A stretch of DNA of 64,000 bases from Hydra vulgaris (taxonomy: Eukaryota > Cnidaria > Hydrozoa > Anthoathecata > Hydridae): NCBI RefSeq assembly GCF_038396675.1, contig NC_088933.1:13667501-13731500 (forward strand), in the 5' to 3' direction. How positions within the stretch are numbered: the first letter of the stretch is position 1; each line of letters starts with the position of its first letter. Under the pieces are notes generated by a model, which was given only the letters and a program-made list of their open reading frames with translations, made no database searches and had not been told where the DNA came from. The position numbers and the translations under genes are program-made. Below are positions 1-12,060 of this stretch, piece by piece.

Positions 1-311
1 GCATCTTTTTTGTTTATTTATACACGGTCTGAGTCGCATGTTCTCAGGAGTAGTCTGATAATATTTAAATTTTTTTAAAACTTTTAATTATTCAAAAAAT
101 AAACCAACTGCTCTCCACTAAAAACGAACGCCGTGGCCCATAAGTGCGTAAAAAAAAAAAAAATACAATTAGGGTGATATTTATTTACACCCCAGAGCCT
201 AAAACTTATTTTATACTTAGTAATGCTTTTAATATGTTTGTGGCTATGAAAATAGCCGTTTTTAATTGCTCTTCTTTGGAGACTTTCTCAGCGGAGTCAA
301 ATGTTAGGTAT
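1..311. other. No gene seen
   Basis: AT-rich sequence downstream of the RAG1-related gene. If that gene sits in a transposon, one end should lie here or beyond the window. I see no inverted partner of this stretch between 5449 and 7270. Confidence 0.4.
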
Positions 312-3300
312 TTAAGAATTTTTTAAAATAAATTTTCTTTTTTTTACACATGGTTTAAGCTGGATGTTCTCCGGGTTTGTCTTTTGGTAATGGGATTTAA
401 GAATACTTTTTAATTGGATCGTTGGACAAGGAATTGATTGATATATATTTTTCAGTTTATTGAACTCCATGTGTATTGACTCACCGCCTTGTTCGCCATA
501 AAATCCAAATCCCGCTCTCCATTTTTCTAAAAACGGAATAGCATGATGTTCCAGCATATGCAACTTTGGCGAAACTGAGGCCTCGGGCCAAGTTTCCCGA
601 TAAAATTGCATTAATTCGTTTATCTTCTTTTCTGAACAATTTAAATATTAATGTAATATAAGGTATAAAAAAAATCAGGAATAGCACTAAAGCATATTTT
701 ACATTATAAAAATAATAAAACTTACTTAAAATACTTAATTTTTCTGCTGAAATAGTATTTTTGGATGAAAATATGTAATAACATTGAGCAAATTTATCAA
801 AGAGCTGCTTGTATTGTTTGCTAACTTCAATTGACTTTGTATGTATTTTTGTCCCTAAATACCCATTGTCATAAACAAACTTAGGAATAGAGTTGCATAA
901 CCGAAGTATTGAAGGTTTCTAAATAGAAAATATATTTTAATAGTTAATACTTATTTATTATTAACAAAAAATTATAGTTAATACAAAGTTTTACCCTGTT
1001 TATAATAAAATTTATTAAATAAAAGTTAAAAAGTAACAAAAACTTAAAAAGTAACATATTACTTTTAACATTTTATGCACATGATTTCCAATAAAACTTT
1101 TTCCATGATATGCTTGACGTTGAACATTAAGCTGCTGTAATATTGCCTCGATCATTTGTGTGCAAGGTCCCTGACCCTTCTTTAAAAAATATTCTTCAAG
1201 AGTATTACATAGATTTGTCTAAAAAGAAACTCGTAAAACACTATGCATATCAAAAATAGAATGACTTTAGGTTTTAGCGCATTGTTAAAAATGATGCGAA
1301 GGTTTTAGCGCATGGGCTAAAAATGACTAAAAGGTTTTTTAAAATTTTTATAGAAATTATACCTTTTTAAATTAAAATATATTTTTTGCTGCTTATTTTT
1401 TGTGATCGCTCAAAACCCCTTACGTCTGGGGCTAAAGCCACTTTTGCTCCCCTCACCACGTCACTGTTATTAACAATTGAGGTTCACATATAACAGCAAA
1501 CTAAGTATTCCCATAGCTAACATTAGCATTTCAAGTTTGAACTTACTTGAGTGCCTAATAAAATTGGGCATGAGAATTTGAATTTTACGACTTTTTTTTA
1601 TCCATTGGATATAACTTCTGTTAAAATTTAACAAGTGAAATTTATAATATATGGTTTCTTATTTTGAAAAATGTACAGTTTTAAGAATACAAACTTCACT
1701 ATTAAGAAATTATACCTAATAAACTCTCAATCCAAAAATTACCTTTTTTTCTTTTTCATTGTTAAGTAAGTCAATTTCTTTTAAGTAAAGAGATTGAACA
1801 TCGTCTACATCATCTGAATTGCTAACTGCAGCTAATAAAATGACATCATTAACCACTTGAATTTGATCATCAATATTAAGAATGTCTATTTGAAGATTCC
1901 ACAACTGCTTTTGTTTATTTATAAAAACGTCATACTCTTCTGAGCATTTTATGCTGCTTTTTAGAGGTTCAGCAGCCATCATTATGTCCAATAGATGAAC
2001 TTCTTTTTCAAACATGTTAAAAAAATTTAAATAAATACCAAGAGCCATGTGTAGACTAGGTAAAGACACCTAAAAAATTAAAAATAATTTATATAAAGTA
2101 TAGTACTTTGATATTATTTTTGAATATCATGCTCATAGTGATTTTTCACTGTCAAAGTAAAAAAAATAATCAAAAATCACTTGGTCTAGTGGTATTTTTA
2201 AAATTGGTTCGCTTATCACATTATTGAAATTTTTTGCAATACTCTTTAGTCCTCCATTTTTCATAAACCTTTTATGATCTAAACATAAATCTTCCAATGT
2301 GCGATATTTCATCTCAGGGTCAATACATTTCATATCGTTTGCTGTCGCATAACAGAAAAGACAACAATGCCTCCCTCAAGAATAAAATAAACAATATATT
2401 GATAAGTAAAAATTAAATTACATTATTTTATATTATTAAACAGGGCCATCATTTTGAATTTTTAGGTAAGATTATTAATAATTGGTTTTGTGATTCAGTT
2501 ATCTCTCTGATTTTCCTGATAAAGAAAAACTTATTAATTAAAATTTTTAAATAAAAATACCTGAAGCTCCTGAAATACCATAAAGTGCACAAAGAAACTT
2601 ATAATCACCAAAAATGAATACTCTAATATTTCTATCCCTATAAATAAAACTAAACATGTTATTCGCAAATTATTGTAATAAATCTATACTCTATAGAAGT
2701 GTATAAAGATTATCAAATGAACATAAACATTATCAATATATTTTAACTACTATTCACCTTATAAAGATAATCTAAATAAAAATAATCAACAAAATAAATA
2801 AAGATCTAAAAAAAAAGGTGTAAATAAAGATAATCAGCTTGTTAAAGTCTTTTTTTTTAAATCTCTGAGTTGCTTTGTAAAAATGCCTTCACTAGTTTTA
2901 CTAAACATAGCCCAAAAGATACCTAGTTATGAAGGTGATGCAAAACAAAGGGAAAAAAAAAAAGATTTTATCATACTTTATCGCAAATCGCATTTTAAGA
3001 AAACTTACTTATACTTAATTTTTTGTAGATCTTCTATTTCTTTTTCAAATCTTGAAATGGCAACTTTAATATTGATTTGATAATCCTTTGCCTCAAAAAT
3101 ACTAAAAACAATAGTGTTATCTTTGCTGTTTGGGTTTATGGTATTTGCTACTTGGTAAGTCATTTTAAAACTTCCTCCGCCATAATCTCCTCCTATTTTA
3201 ATCTGTATCTCTTTCTCAGGGAAAAACTCGTGATAATGAAGACTTTTACAACTATAGAAAAGTTATAAAAAATATATATATATATTAACAATATATAATA

Positions 3301-4317
3301 CATTAATATTAACAAAAATTGGCTAGTGATGATGAATATACACATTTTAACAACCTTAATACAAAACCCTCACGTATTTTACATCACATTTTGCATTAAC
3401 TTATCATTATGTTGGGGGTCAAATATGTATTAGTGTTAATATGCTATATTGTCGTACTTCTATTTGTATTTGATTAAAAATAATTTTAATATTATTATTT
3501 ATATTTGATCAAAAATTATTTTCAGTTCATAAAAAATAATTAAAAAAAAAAAATTGAGATTTATTCAATACTTTATTGAACACAATCAATTTGTATCAGA
3601 TAAAACACACTACAACTGAATTATAGATCTGATATATCAACAATTGTTGATGACAGCTGGTTTAGAGACCAACTGGCAGTTGCTGCATGTTAAAAACATG
3701 AAATTATTTTTTTAAATCATTATTTCAATCCAAATCACCTTTCTAATTTATTAAGATGTTTGAAAATATGTGTTTGCAAATTTTCAATATAACCGTAAGA
3801 TGCATCTTTAATTTCAAAGGTTCCTTTAATTTCCTTTTCAAATGTAAACGGGGCATTTTCTACAATAAAGTCACACCCAGACAGTTTTTCACTAACTATT
3901 CGTTGTGAAGCATGTGATGCTGTTTGTATATCAAAACTCTTCAGCCATCTGTAAAAAATTATTCACAATATTCTATAAAAATAAATAACATTTTTAACTA
4001 ACTTAAAAACATGCAAAAATTAAGAACCTAGATATATTTTTAAGCTTTTCCCAAGGTATGCAGAGATCTGCTTTCATAGCTACCATCTTAGTTGCACTAA
4101 TTGTGACTTTAATATTAGAATTAGCCAATATTTTTTCTTTTGTTTCTGATGGAAGTGAAATCAGAAGCTTTGAGGACTGGCTACAAACTGCGTCATTAGA
4201 TGGACCAGACACAACTTCTATATTTCTTTTGACAATAGCATTTCTTTCTCGTACAGTTGCATTTGATGCCTCATTGCTTGTGACATATGCCTTTGGAATA
4301 GATGAAAACAAAACCGG
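312..4317 (-). CDS. RAG1-related transposase-like protein, core region (exons B-J)
   Basis: Nine exons join in one open frame: 4028-4317, 3739-3948, 3009-3251, 2561-2637, 2181-2374, 1743-2069, 1063-1218, 726-918 and 312-631. All eight introns between them (79-524 bp) have GT and AG ends, phases match at every junction, and the total is 2010 nt (669 residues plus stop). Motifs in order: IPWEKLKNISRWLKSF across the first junction; IKIGGDYGGGSFKM, matching the RAG1 D600 region; VFIFGDYKFLCALYGISG followed by CCLFC, matching the RAG1 stretch ending CTLCD; IPLDQVSLPSLHMALG, matching the D708 region but without Asp; QRQAYHGKSFIGNHVHK; and GFYGEQGGESIHMEFN, matching the catalytic E962 region. The family cuts and rejoins DNA at inverted termini. 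The open frame over nine exons suggests an intact transposase or a retained host gene. No element ends are visible; the 3' end lies only 311 bp from the window edge. The RAG1-family assignment is by motif recognition. Confidence 0.8.
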
Positions 4318-4484
4318 CTAAAAAAAAAAAAAAATCTATGAAAAATATTTATTAAATGTTAAATATTTTATTAAATATTATTAATTATTTAATTTACTAT
4401 TTAACAATTATGAAATATTTAATTTACTATTTAAAAAAATCAATTTTAAAATCAAAAATTTTAACTCGAGGTCTCTCACTTTTA

Positions 4485-5448
4485 AATGAATTTGATTTCC
4501 CACCACTTTGTTTCATCTTTTGGTCTAAGAATGTGGAGTGTAGCATCTTCAACTATTCTTGGGATATGACTACTAGCAGTTAGATTAAAAATCTCTGAAA
4601 TGCTATTGTTAAAAGTATACGATGATGGTGACAAACTTGATGAAGATAATGGTGATGACAACAATATTGAGACAGGTTGTGTTAAAGATTTTTTATTGCA
4701 GGCGAGCTTATGATGTAAATACACATCGTATTCTTTTACAACATTGAATTTTGTTTTACATATAATACATTGAACAGTCAACATTTGTATAAGTGAATTT
4801 GTTTTATTGCTGGTCACGAAGTCTTCAGGCAACACAGATGTATCACATTGTGGGCATAAAGATTCATTAATGTACTTTATTTTAACATTTTCAACTATAC
4901 AGAAAAAACAAGTGTTCACATTTTTTTAAAGACACCGGTTGCTTTGGTATTTTACCACACAAATTGCATATGCATAGTTGCAAATAAGGATTGAATTCAT
5001 TTTTCAAATCACTACTATCTATTTCCATATTGTGTATTGTGAAAATATTTTCTTTTAAAATGCTAAACATCGAAAAAGTCCAAACTCTTTCACCTATTCT
5101 AGGATGGCCAATAAACTTTGTTTTATCTCTTATTTGAGATTTTGAAGCATTGAGACCTTGACTCAGTTTTTTTACCTGATGACAAGTATAACAGTCATCA
5201 CAATGATGTGTCCATTGTGTACACAAAAGCAGAGTGGTTGATGACTTTCTTTTGATTACAATGTTAATTGTTAAGTAGCATTTGTGACAAATGTTTAAAG
5301 GGTGAACCCCTTCCACATCTATTAGTTTGATGTGAAAAATATTTTCAATTTTACTTTTTTGGATGGCTCCAATAAGGTATTTTTTTTTAAAAACAAAACA
5401 ACCACAAACTCTGCAAAGGAGATTTAAATTCTTGATATGCAAATCCAT
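4485..5448 (-). CDS. N-terminal exon of the RAG1-related gene (zinc, RING and C2H2 motifs; one frameshift)
   Basis: From the ATG at 5448 the frame has CRVCG near residue 12, then [15 protein letters not shown], the same layout as the RAG1 N-terminus. Several further Cys/His pairs follow, then a RING start, [14 protein letters not shown], and CEH. The frame stops just after CEHLFF, but the next frame continues at once with a Cys and then CPQC, the second half of a RING. After that comes CIICKTKF...HHKLAC, a C2H2-like finger in the place where RAG1 has its RING-linked finger. The shift coincides with a run of six A at 4903-4908 on the + strand. In RAG1 this region is a ubiquitin ligase and dimer module. 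The join to the exon at 4317 is not resolved: the frame ends near 4485 and the GTGAG there is preceded by an in-frame stop. An AG sits directly before the ATG, so an upstream intron or leader splice site is possible. Confidence 0.65.
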
Positions 5449-5629
5449 CTAAAATAAGTAAATTTATAAATAAAATATTTCAACACAGTATTAAAATAAT
5501 ATCAAAATACTAATTAGAATTCAATACATGAATTAAATCAAAATTTAAAATTGTAAAATTAAGTAAAAAATAATTGACTATAACAAAGTTATAATTGCAT
5601 ACAATAAATTTATTGTATATGTAAAAAAA

Positions 5630-5876
5630 TTGTATTTAAGACCCCCTTTATAGTCAGTAAAAAATGAGTTATATGCAAGCCAAAGCACTATTCTTAACCC
5701 TAACCATGACTGTCTAAGAATAAGATTTTGGAGAGGGTATTTTTTTTATATACAATTTAACAGGGTACATTAAATACATGTCTACTGACTACTTTTATAA
5801 AAGAAGTCAGTAGACGTGTATATAATGTACTTATTAAACTCATTTTTACTGTCTATAAGGTGGGTCTTAAATACAA
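5630..5876. mobile_element. MITE-like inverted-repeat element
   Basis: About 247 bp. Outer inverted ends start TTGTATTTAAGACCC and run about 40 bp (5630-5668 against 5836-5876). A second, inner inverted repeat (5765-5830) centres on GACTACTTTTATAAAAG. No coding capacity. It lies just upstream of the RAG1-related gene. The rest of 5449-7270 holds only AT-rich sequence without a recognisable gene. Confidence 0.6.
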
Positions 5877-7539
5877 AAATATTAGAATGCTAATCAAAAA
5901 ATAAAATATATTAGCTCAATAAAGAAAAAAAATTATATCACAGGTAAAAATTTTAATTTATTACAAACTAATAATAACTCAAAAGATCATAACTTTTTGT
6001 AAAACTTCTTATTGTTGACCTGTGAAAATGTTAATTTTCAACAACAACAAAAATTGTAACCTGAGATGAATAAAAAGCATCAAAAAGATAAAAAATTCAT
6101 AAAACTTCTTACAAAATTTCTGTCTAATTTTAACGCTCAAATTTTGAAAAATATCAATTTAAAATGTATAAACAAACAACAGTATGATACCTATAAAAGT
6201 AACTTAGTTTTAATCGTAAAATTATACATATGCATATCAATTTTCGTTGATTCTATATAAAAAACGGTACTACTATAAGTATTTTTCCCAAAAATTGTAT
6301 TACAACAAAGAAACAAAAACAATTTATGCAAATAAATTAGTTGCTAAGAAAAGTTAATTCGGTTTCGAAGGTCCACAGCCATTTTGAAAATTATTCAACT
6401 TGCTTTATGCCAACGCGCTTGCGTATAATAACTTGGCGCTTTTTAGTAAAGTTTGAATGACCGTGAAAGTGAACAAAATTTTATAAAAGCACTGTTAAAT
6501 AACACAGTTCATCTGTAAAAGTGTTATTAAAAACTATAACTTCTAGGGTGACTCCGCCAAACTGCTTTTTATAAGCAGAAAACCCATACAGGCCTGGATA
6601 TCCCATGCAGATAGAAATTAAGTGATAAAGAAAAAAAATAAATTTGACCGATTTCAATAATTTTTTGTGCACCGCAAAAATTTTTAAAACAAAATTTTAA
6701 CCATACCCTAAAAAACCTTGTTTTTTTAAACAAAATATAAAAAAAATACAATGACAATATATATTTTTAAAATCAATGATAAGTTTTGAATACAAAACAG
6801 TTAAAAAAAAAAATGTCATGTTTTTTTACCAGCTTACCACCTTAACAATTGATTGTCTTGGAGAAAATTTTGATTTATTTAACTGTGGTTCAACTTACTT
6901 ATATTTATTTAATAATTAATATATTTTATAATATTTCTTATTCTCTTTTGATTGTATATTACACTTTATTATAATTTATTTAAATTCTAATGATTTTTTT
7001 TGCATTTTTTAAATTTTAATTTCGTTTTATGATGACTTTTATATCATAGTCAGAAACGTTTAAAGTTTTTTCCTGAAATTACGCAAAATGCCTAATTTGG
7101 AAGATTCGAAATTTTAACGTTCTGCCGAGCGGAAACCAATTCTAATCCCTGTGCATTCACTTTGAATAAGAATTAGTTTAAAAATTATTATTTACTTTTA
7201 ATAACAAAAGTTTTTCTATAAAGCATTTTACCTTATATGAGAATAAATTTTATTAATCTTTGATATTTGTGTCAAAATCAGAAAAAAACAAGTCGGGTTG
7301 TTCAGTAGTCTGATAAACAGATTTGATTTGTTTCGAATGAGAGTGGTAGACAAGGTATCAATTTTAAAGTAGAAATGTAGACAATTTTTGCTGTACTTTG
7401 ATATGCTGAAAAGGCGTTTTAATGCTAATTTTTAGACAGCGTCTAATTTATTAAAAAATTTATTGTTATAATTACAAATTTCTAAGCCGTATGATAGATT
7501 CGGTACAGTTAGAGATTTAAACAAATGGCTGATTTCATA

Positions 7540-8003
7540 GGCGTTCTATGATTCAACCGAATCGTAAATTTCAATTTAGAACCGAATATGAGAAATTTAT
7601 CACACAACCGAAAATAGTCACGAAAAAAATTAGAACCGAAATAATTTCAATCGAATTTTCTATCGAAAGTCATAATTGTCTTTAGAACCGAAAAAATTTC
7701 GATCGAATTATCAATCGAAATGTCATAAATAATTTTAGAACCGAAAAAATTTCGATTAAATTTTCGATCGAAAGTCGTGAAATAAAGTTTTTAAATTAAA
7801 TTAAAATAAAAAATGAAAGAATTTTGTAATTCGATCCAAATTTTTTCGGTTGTAAAATTCGGTTCTAAAACTTTCGACGCAAGAAAGGATTTTGTAATTC
7901 GATCCTGCAATGAAAGTGTACTTTTCGGTTCTAAATTTTTCGGTTGTGAAATATTTCGGTGATATTTTCGAGGATAAATATTTCGGCTCTATCACGTGAC
8001 ACG
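7540..8003. mobile_element. Fold-back element inserted in the LINE, 9-bp duplication (MULE-like?)
   Basis: GATTTCATA occurs at 7531-7539 and again at 8004-8012, and removing the sequence between them restores the LINE reading (YEIS...). The insert consists of two inverted arms, each with several copies of a motif like TTAGAACCGAAAAAATTTCG (left, 7560-7790) and its complement (right, 7830-7990), on either side of a short AT-rich centre. A 9-bp duplication with long inverted arms is usual for Mutator-like elements. It has no transposase, so the family is an inference. Confidence 0.6.
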
Positions 8004-8580
8004 GATTTCATAAGGAGATTGGTTAAAATTGAGTAATTGATTCGTTTACATTGTTGCTTAGAGTGTAGCTATATTTTGTGTATGGTCTTAATTATCAAAG
8101 GTTGCATTACTTTATGATTGAGATGTAGGTAAGAACCGATAATTTGAATTGTGTTTTTTGTGACTGAACTTTTACCGGAGATAATGAACTCGGTTTTTTT
8201 AGTGTTAAGTTTGATATAAAGGTTTTTAAATTGTGTTTGGTTATACTGCTAAAAGTGGTAAACTGTTGCTGTAATAAAGTTTTTAAAAAACAAGTTTCAG
8301 TTATCAAAGCTATCAAAGGCCTTGTTTGCATCTAAACTACAGATATATACTGATGCATTATTATTATTATTGTTGTGTTTTATTCTTTCACTCAAAAGAA
8401 GTTCTGCATGAAGTGTTGAACTATTTTGCTTGAAGCCAAACTGATAAGAGAAGCTACCTGATTTTTCTAGACATACTGCATGAGAATACATTTGAAGAGT
8501 TTTGTTAAAATAGGTATGATACTATTTCTGCAACAGTTATCTGGGTTATCAAGAGAGTTTTATTATTATTTATTAAGATT

Positions 8581-8772
8581 TTTTTTTTTGTGTGGTTATT
8601 AAGGTGCTCCCAGAGATTATAGTCTAATCACAGAGCAACGTGGAAGAACATTTAACAAGGAAACTCACGTCTCCTTTCTAAACAATAATGCTTATTGGGC
8701 TAGAGCTAGTGTCAAGCCTCTGTCCTCTTGTCTCATCCAGAACAAACTACTGCGCCACGGCTCCTTTGTAGC
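8581..8772 (-). mobile_element. tRNA-derived SINE, minus orientation
   Basis: A GC-richer block inside the decayed LINE. Read on the minus strand it begins GGAGCCGTGGCGCAGTAG, whose TGGCGCAGTAG matches a pol III A box, has a weak B-box-like GGCTTGACACT about 40 bp on, and ends in a T run on the + strand, i.e. an A tail. AAGATT at 8575-8580 and AAGATTT at 8773-8779 look like a target duplication. It interrupts LINE coding sequence, which supports insertion. Confidence 0.55.
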
Positions 8773-8900
8773 AAGATTTGTCAGTTGGAACAATTATAGA
8801 AGTTGATTAGTACTCTGAGACTGCTCTATTATTAAAGATATTATTATAAAACTCCTTAAGCCATGTATGGAAGTTGTTCTTAAAAGAGTATTTAAGGTGC

Positions 8901-9834
8901 TCTTATTTGCAAATTATTAGAAAAAGGGGGTTTTTAACGAAAAAAAAAATTTATATTTTTTATAATTTTAATATTGAATAAAATTAAGTAATAATTTCAA
9001 AATCAGCTTATAGTTCTGTATCTTTTAAATACCCGGTTGACATAGTTCTAAAAAAATTTTTTTACCAATATTAGGATCCATCAAAATATTTGTGTCCAAG
9101 AGGAACCTCAAGAACTCATAAAAAAAAGAAAAAAGTTCTGTTATAATAATAGAACACCATTCACGCCTCAGGAATATTTATTTTCAAATTTTTTTTTTTT
9201 TTTTTGCTATGATTCAAAAAAAAAAAGAAAACAAAGTTGGATATTCTTAATTCTTAAAAAAAAACAATTTTGTAAAATGAAAACAACAACAACAACAAAA
9301 AAAACAATTAAACCTAATGTAACCTAAAAATCATATTACGCTGATTTGGGAATCTACTAAAGCTCTAAAAAAAATTTTTTTTTTAGAGCTTTATCAAAAA
9401 ATATGGTTACAATATAAAAATCAAAATCGTAATAACTATTATACGAAAAACTGTTTTATAATTTTCTCAAAGAAAATCTTTAATTAAACGTGATACACTG
9501 CTTGTGAAAATCCGAACAATTTCATCCTAATATTGTACCAAAAATTGTAGAAATCGGAACAATTTAACTCTATCATGTGATCTGCTGAACTACATGGCAG
9601 ATCGCATATTAGAACCACTTTTTTTTTGTTGGTAAGGCGATTACTATCAACACAAAAAACATTTGTGCACAAGACTTAAGTCTCTAGTCTATTGATTCTA
9701 TTTTTAATTAAACTTTAATTTGAAGTGCTTTGTATGCATAGGATCTGCCAAATAGGCAGACCACTTATAAGAATTCAGCTGATTTTATAATCCGCTCTGA
9801 CTATAAATAAAATATAAATAAATATAAATCCGAC
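8901..9834. other. No recognisable gene
   Basis: AT-rich with poly-A and poly-T runs and a short hairpin at 9358-9396 (AGCTCTAAAA arms). A 62-residue minus-strand frame at 9484-9672 has three Cys and no motif I recognise; I do not call it a gene. Confidence 0.5.
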
Positions 9835-10085
9835 TATAACTTGAAAATTGCCTTCTGTATTACTCGTTTATCCATAACCATATAAGCTGTGCCAATATTG
9901 CTTGGGGAAGTTCTGATAAAGTTAGATTGAAACGTCTTTATCGCCGTCAAAAGCATGCAATTTTTATTATCAATTTTGTGGATCTTCTTGTTCATTCAAA
10001 TCCCATATTAAACGAAATGAGAATACTTAATATATATGAAGTAAATGTATTCAATGTTTTATGTTTTATGTAAATGTGTAGAAAT
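9835..10085 (+). pseudogene. LINE reverse transcriptase C-terminal fragment
   Basis: The + strand reads CANIAWGSS, then RRQKHAIFIINF, HSNPILNEMRILNIYEVNVF and NVLCFM. This is the conserved tail of Jockey/CR1-type RTs (AxIAWG, QKKAIR, HS.PL, ILxI). No upstream RT domain is attached, so it is a 5'-truncated or broken copy. Orientation is opposite to the LINE at 7270-8900. Confidence 0.65.
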
Positions 10086-10454
10086 AATATGGATCCTAAC
10101 ATTTTTTAAAAGTATCATTTTATTAAAACTGGGCAATAAATACACCTTATAAATAATAATTTCCTAGACCAATTTTTTTTTTGTCAAACCAAGTTTCAAT
10201 AAGATTTTTATTAAATACTAGCTCCGTGTCAAAATGCTCAAGTTGGCAATAACATCTTTTTTAGATCTGAAATTTTTAAACACTCAAATTTATTACACTG
10301 TTGTGATATATCAAGTGTCTTAGTTTGGAGAACAACAGTGATGGCACAAAAATTTATTTATCCATTATTTATTTAGTTTAAACTAAACTCACAATGAAAT
10401 AAAAAATTTTTGTATTTATTTTTTTTTTGGTATTTTTTTGAATTTTTTTGTAAC

Positions 10455-10699
10455 AAAGCATAATAAAAGGTACAACTTTTTATTTGTATAGATTTAAGTT
10501 TAACATGGTGGGTTTATTTAAGCTTAGGGTAGTGTGTAGACATGATTATCTTAGTGTGTAGATTCAAGTTTAACATTGTGGGTAACATAGATTTGTTTAA
10601 AACCGATTTAACTTGGTTAAAAATTTATTTTAGTGTTAAGATTAAACTTAGATTAAACTTCAACTATAAATTAAAAACTCTATTTGGAATTTGCAAAAA
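10455..10699 (+). repeat. Direct partial copy of part of the left inverted arm
   Basis: This stretch (from AAAGCATAATAAAAGG to TTTGCAAAAA) repeats 11237-11481 almost base for base. It ends exactly where the large left arm begins, so a break or a second insertion happened at this point. Confidence 0.8.
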
Positions 10700-12060
10700 G
10701 AGATTTTAAGAATCAAAAATACCAAATCAAAAAAGAGAAATAATATAAAAATCAGAAAATAAAAATATTAGGAGTTAAAAGGAAAAGCTTTATTGATGAA
10801 CAAACAAACAAAAATGACCTATGAGTCTTATCTTACATAATTAGTCTTTTGTGTTATTATGGTTGTAACTTTCTTATTAATTTCTTTTCGTTCTCTTTAA
10901 GATAGATTAAATCATGTTATCATCTCTTTAAAACTTTTATTTCACGCTTCAACTATATCAGATTCACCCTATTAGAATACTTCTTCAAATACCTCCAGGC
11001 TGAAAAATGTTATTTTCCTAATTTGATTTATTAAGTAGTTAAGATGTAATTATTATCCTCGCCAGATAAATTACACAGATGACATATATGATATACATAC
11101 ATAGATGATAACATAACTAACAAGAGTTAAAATAACTCAGAGTATAACTATAGTTAAGAAAAAATTGTAATCAAAAATGAATAAAAGAATTTCTGGACTG
11201 TCAAGGACCCCTGAACCTTGAGGAGATGAACACAAACAAAGCATAATAAAAGGTACAACTTTTTATTTGTATAGATTTAAGTTTAACATGGTGGGTTTAT
11301 TTAAGCTTAGGGTAGTGTGTAGACATGATTATCTTAGTGTGTAGATTCAAGTTTAACATTGTGGGTAACATAGATTTGTTTAAAATCGATTTAACTTGGT
11401 TAAAAATTTATTTTAATGTTAAGATTAAACTTAGATTAAACTTCAACTATAAATTAAAAACTCTATTTGGAATTTGCAAAAATGCTAGCCTTAGTGAATT
11501 TAGTAATTTTTATAAAAAAAGATTATTTTTTTTATTTCTAATTTAAGACTCATTGGCATCAAATGACAATAAAAACCAAGCATTTGTCTAAACTAACACT
11601 TAAAAGGTGAAGATCCGTAATAATCAAATAAAAAAAATCTAAACAAAAATCTTCTCTCTTTAAGAGTTTCTGAAATAGAAGCGTCCAATATAAAAATATT
11701 GTATTGCTTTAAAGTTTGAGTTATTGTTCTGGTTAACAAAATTCTTCTTATTTTTCCATAGTGACAACAAAGCCACTGATTGAACAACTGTGTTATATTG
11801 TACAACAACCTCTTGTTTTAAGATGCATTGAATGTGATTATAGAGTTTGTGAAAAACTACCTGCGATTTATTGAATGTAAATCAGGTACAAATAGTCTTA
11901 GTCTTGCGTAAAACATAATCTCTGCATCAACTGATGATCTTTGCCTGATATTCAAAAATGTAAAGGTCAAGGATATTATAATGGAGATATATAATGGAGA
12001 TATTATAATGGAGATATATCTATTATAATGGAGATATATCATCTAGAATTAGATTTATAA
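10700..12060 (+). repeat. Left arm of a large inverted repeat
   Basis: About 1.36 kb, nearly identical to the reverse complement of 18321-19662. The outer border starts GAGATTTTAAGAATC and the inner border is at ATCTAGAATTAGATTTATAAA. A 71-residue frame and a 73-residue frame are preserved identically in both arms, which shows the arms are recent or kept alike by gene conversion; neither frame resembles a known protein. The left arm has an extra tandem block at 11969-12030. Confidence 0.85.
11969..12030 (+). repeat. Tandem repeat of ATAATGGAGATAT
   Basis: About four imperfect copies of a motif near ATTATAATGGAGATAT. The matching place in the right arm (near 18380) has a single copy, so this is an expansion specific to the left arm. 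Confidence 0.7.

Larger units (their letters stand above)
7270..8900 (-). pseudogene. LINE reverse transcriptase remnant, interrupted by two insertions
   Basis: Reading the minus strand from 8900 down, reverse-transcriptase segments appear in order. 8770-8900 gives a WLKEF...SIIVPTDKS stretch. 8290-8560 gives LDNPDNCC, then FSYQFGFK and SLDANKAFDS. 8100-8290 gives KKTEFIISGK. 7270-7530 gives SLTVPNLSYGLEIC, KLD and SKYSKN. These are typical of CR1/Jockey-type LINE RTs and their C-terminal thumb. Frameshifts and stops are common, so it is dead. It is the same family as the piece at 19798-20632, with which it shares VPxLxxGxExC and SKYSKN. Two insertions split it, at 8581-8772 and at about 7540-8003. 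Confidence 0.75.

Noticed and set aside
3077..3268. Plus-strand frames at 2883-3268 and 4058-4321 as genes
   Set aside because: They are antisense shadows of exons and introns of the RAG1-related gene.
312..7270. RAG2-like kelch gene next to the RAG1-like gene
   Set aside because: No kelch repeats or PHD frame found on either strand in the neighbouring sequence.
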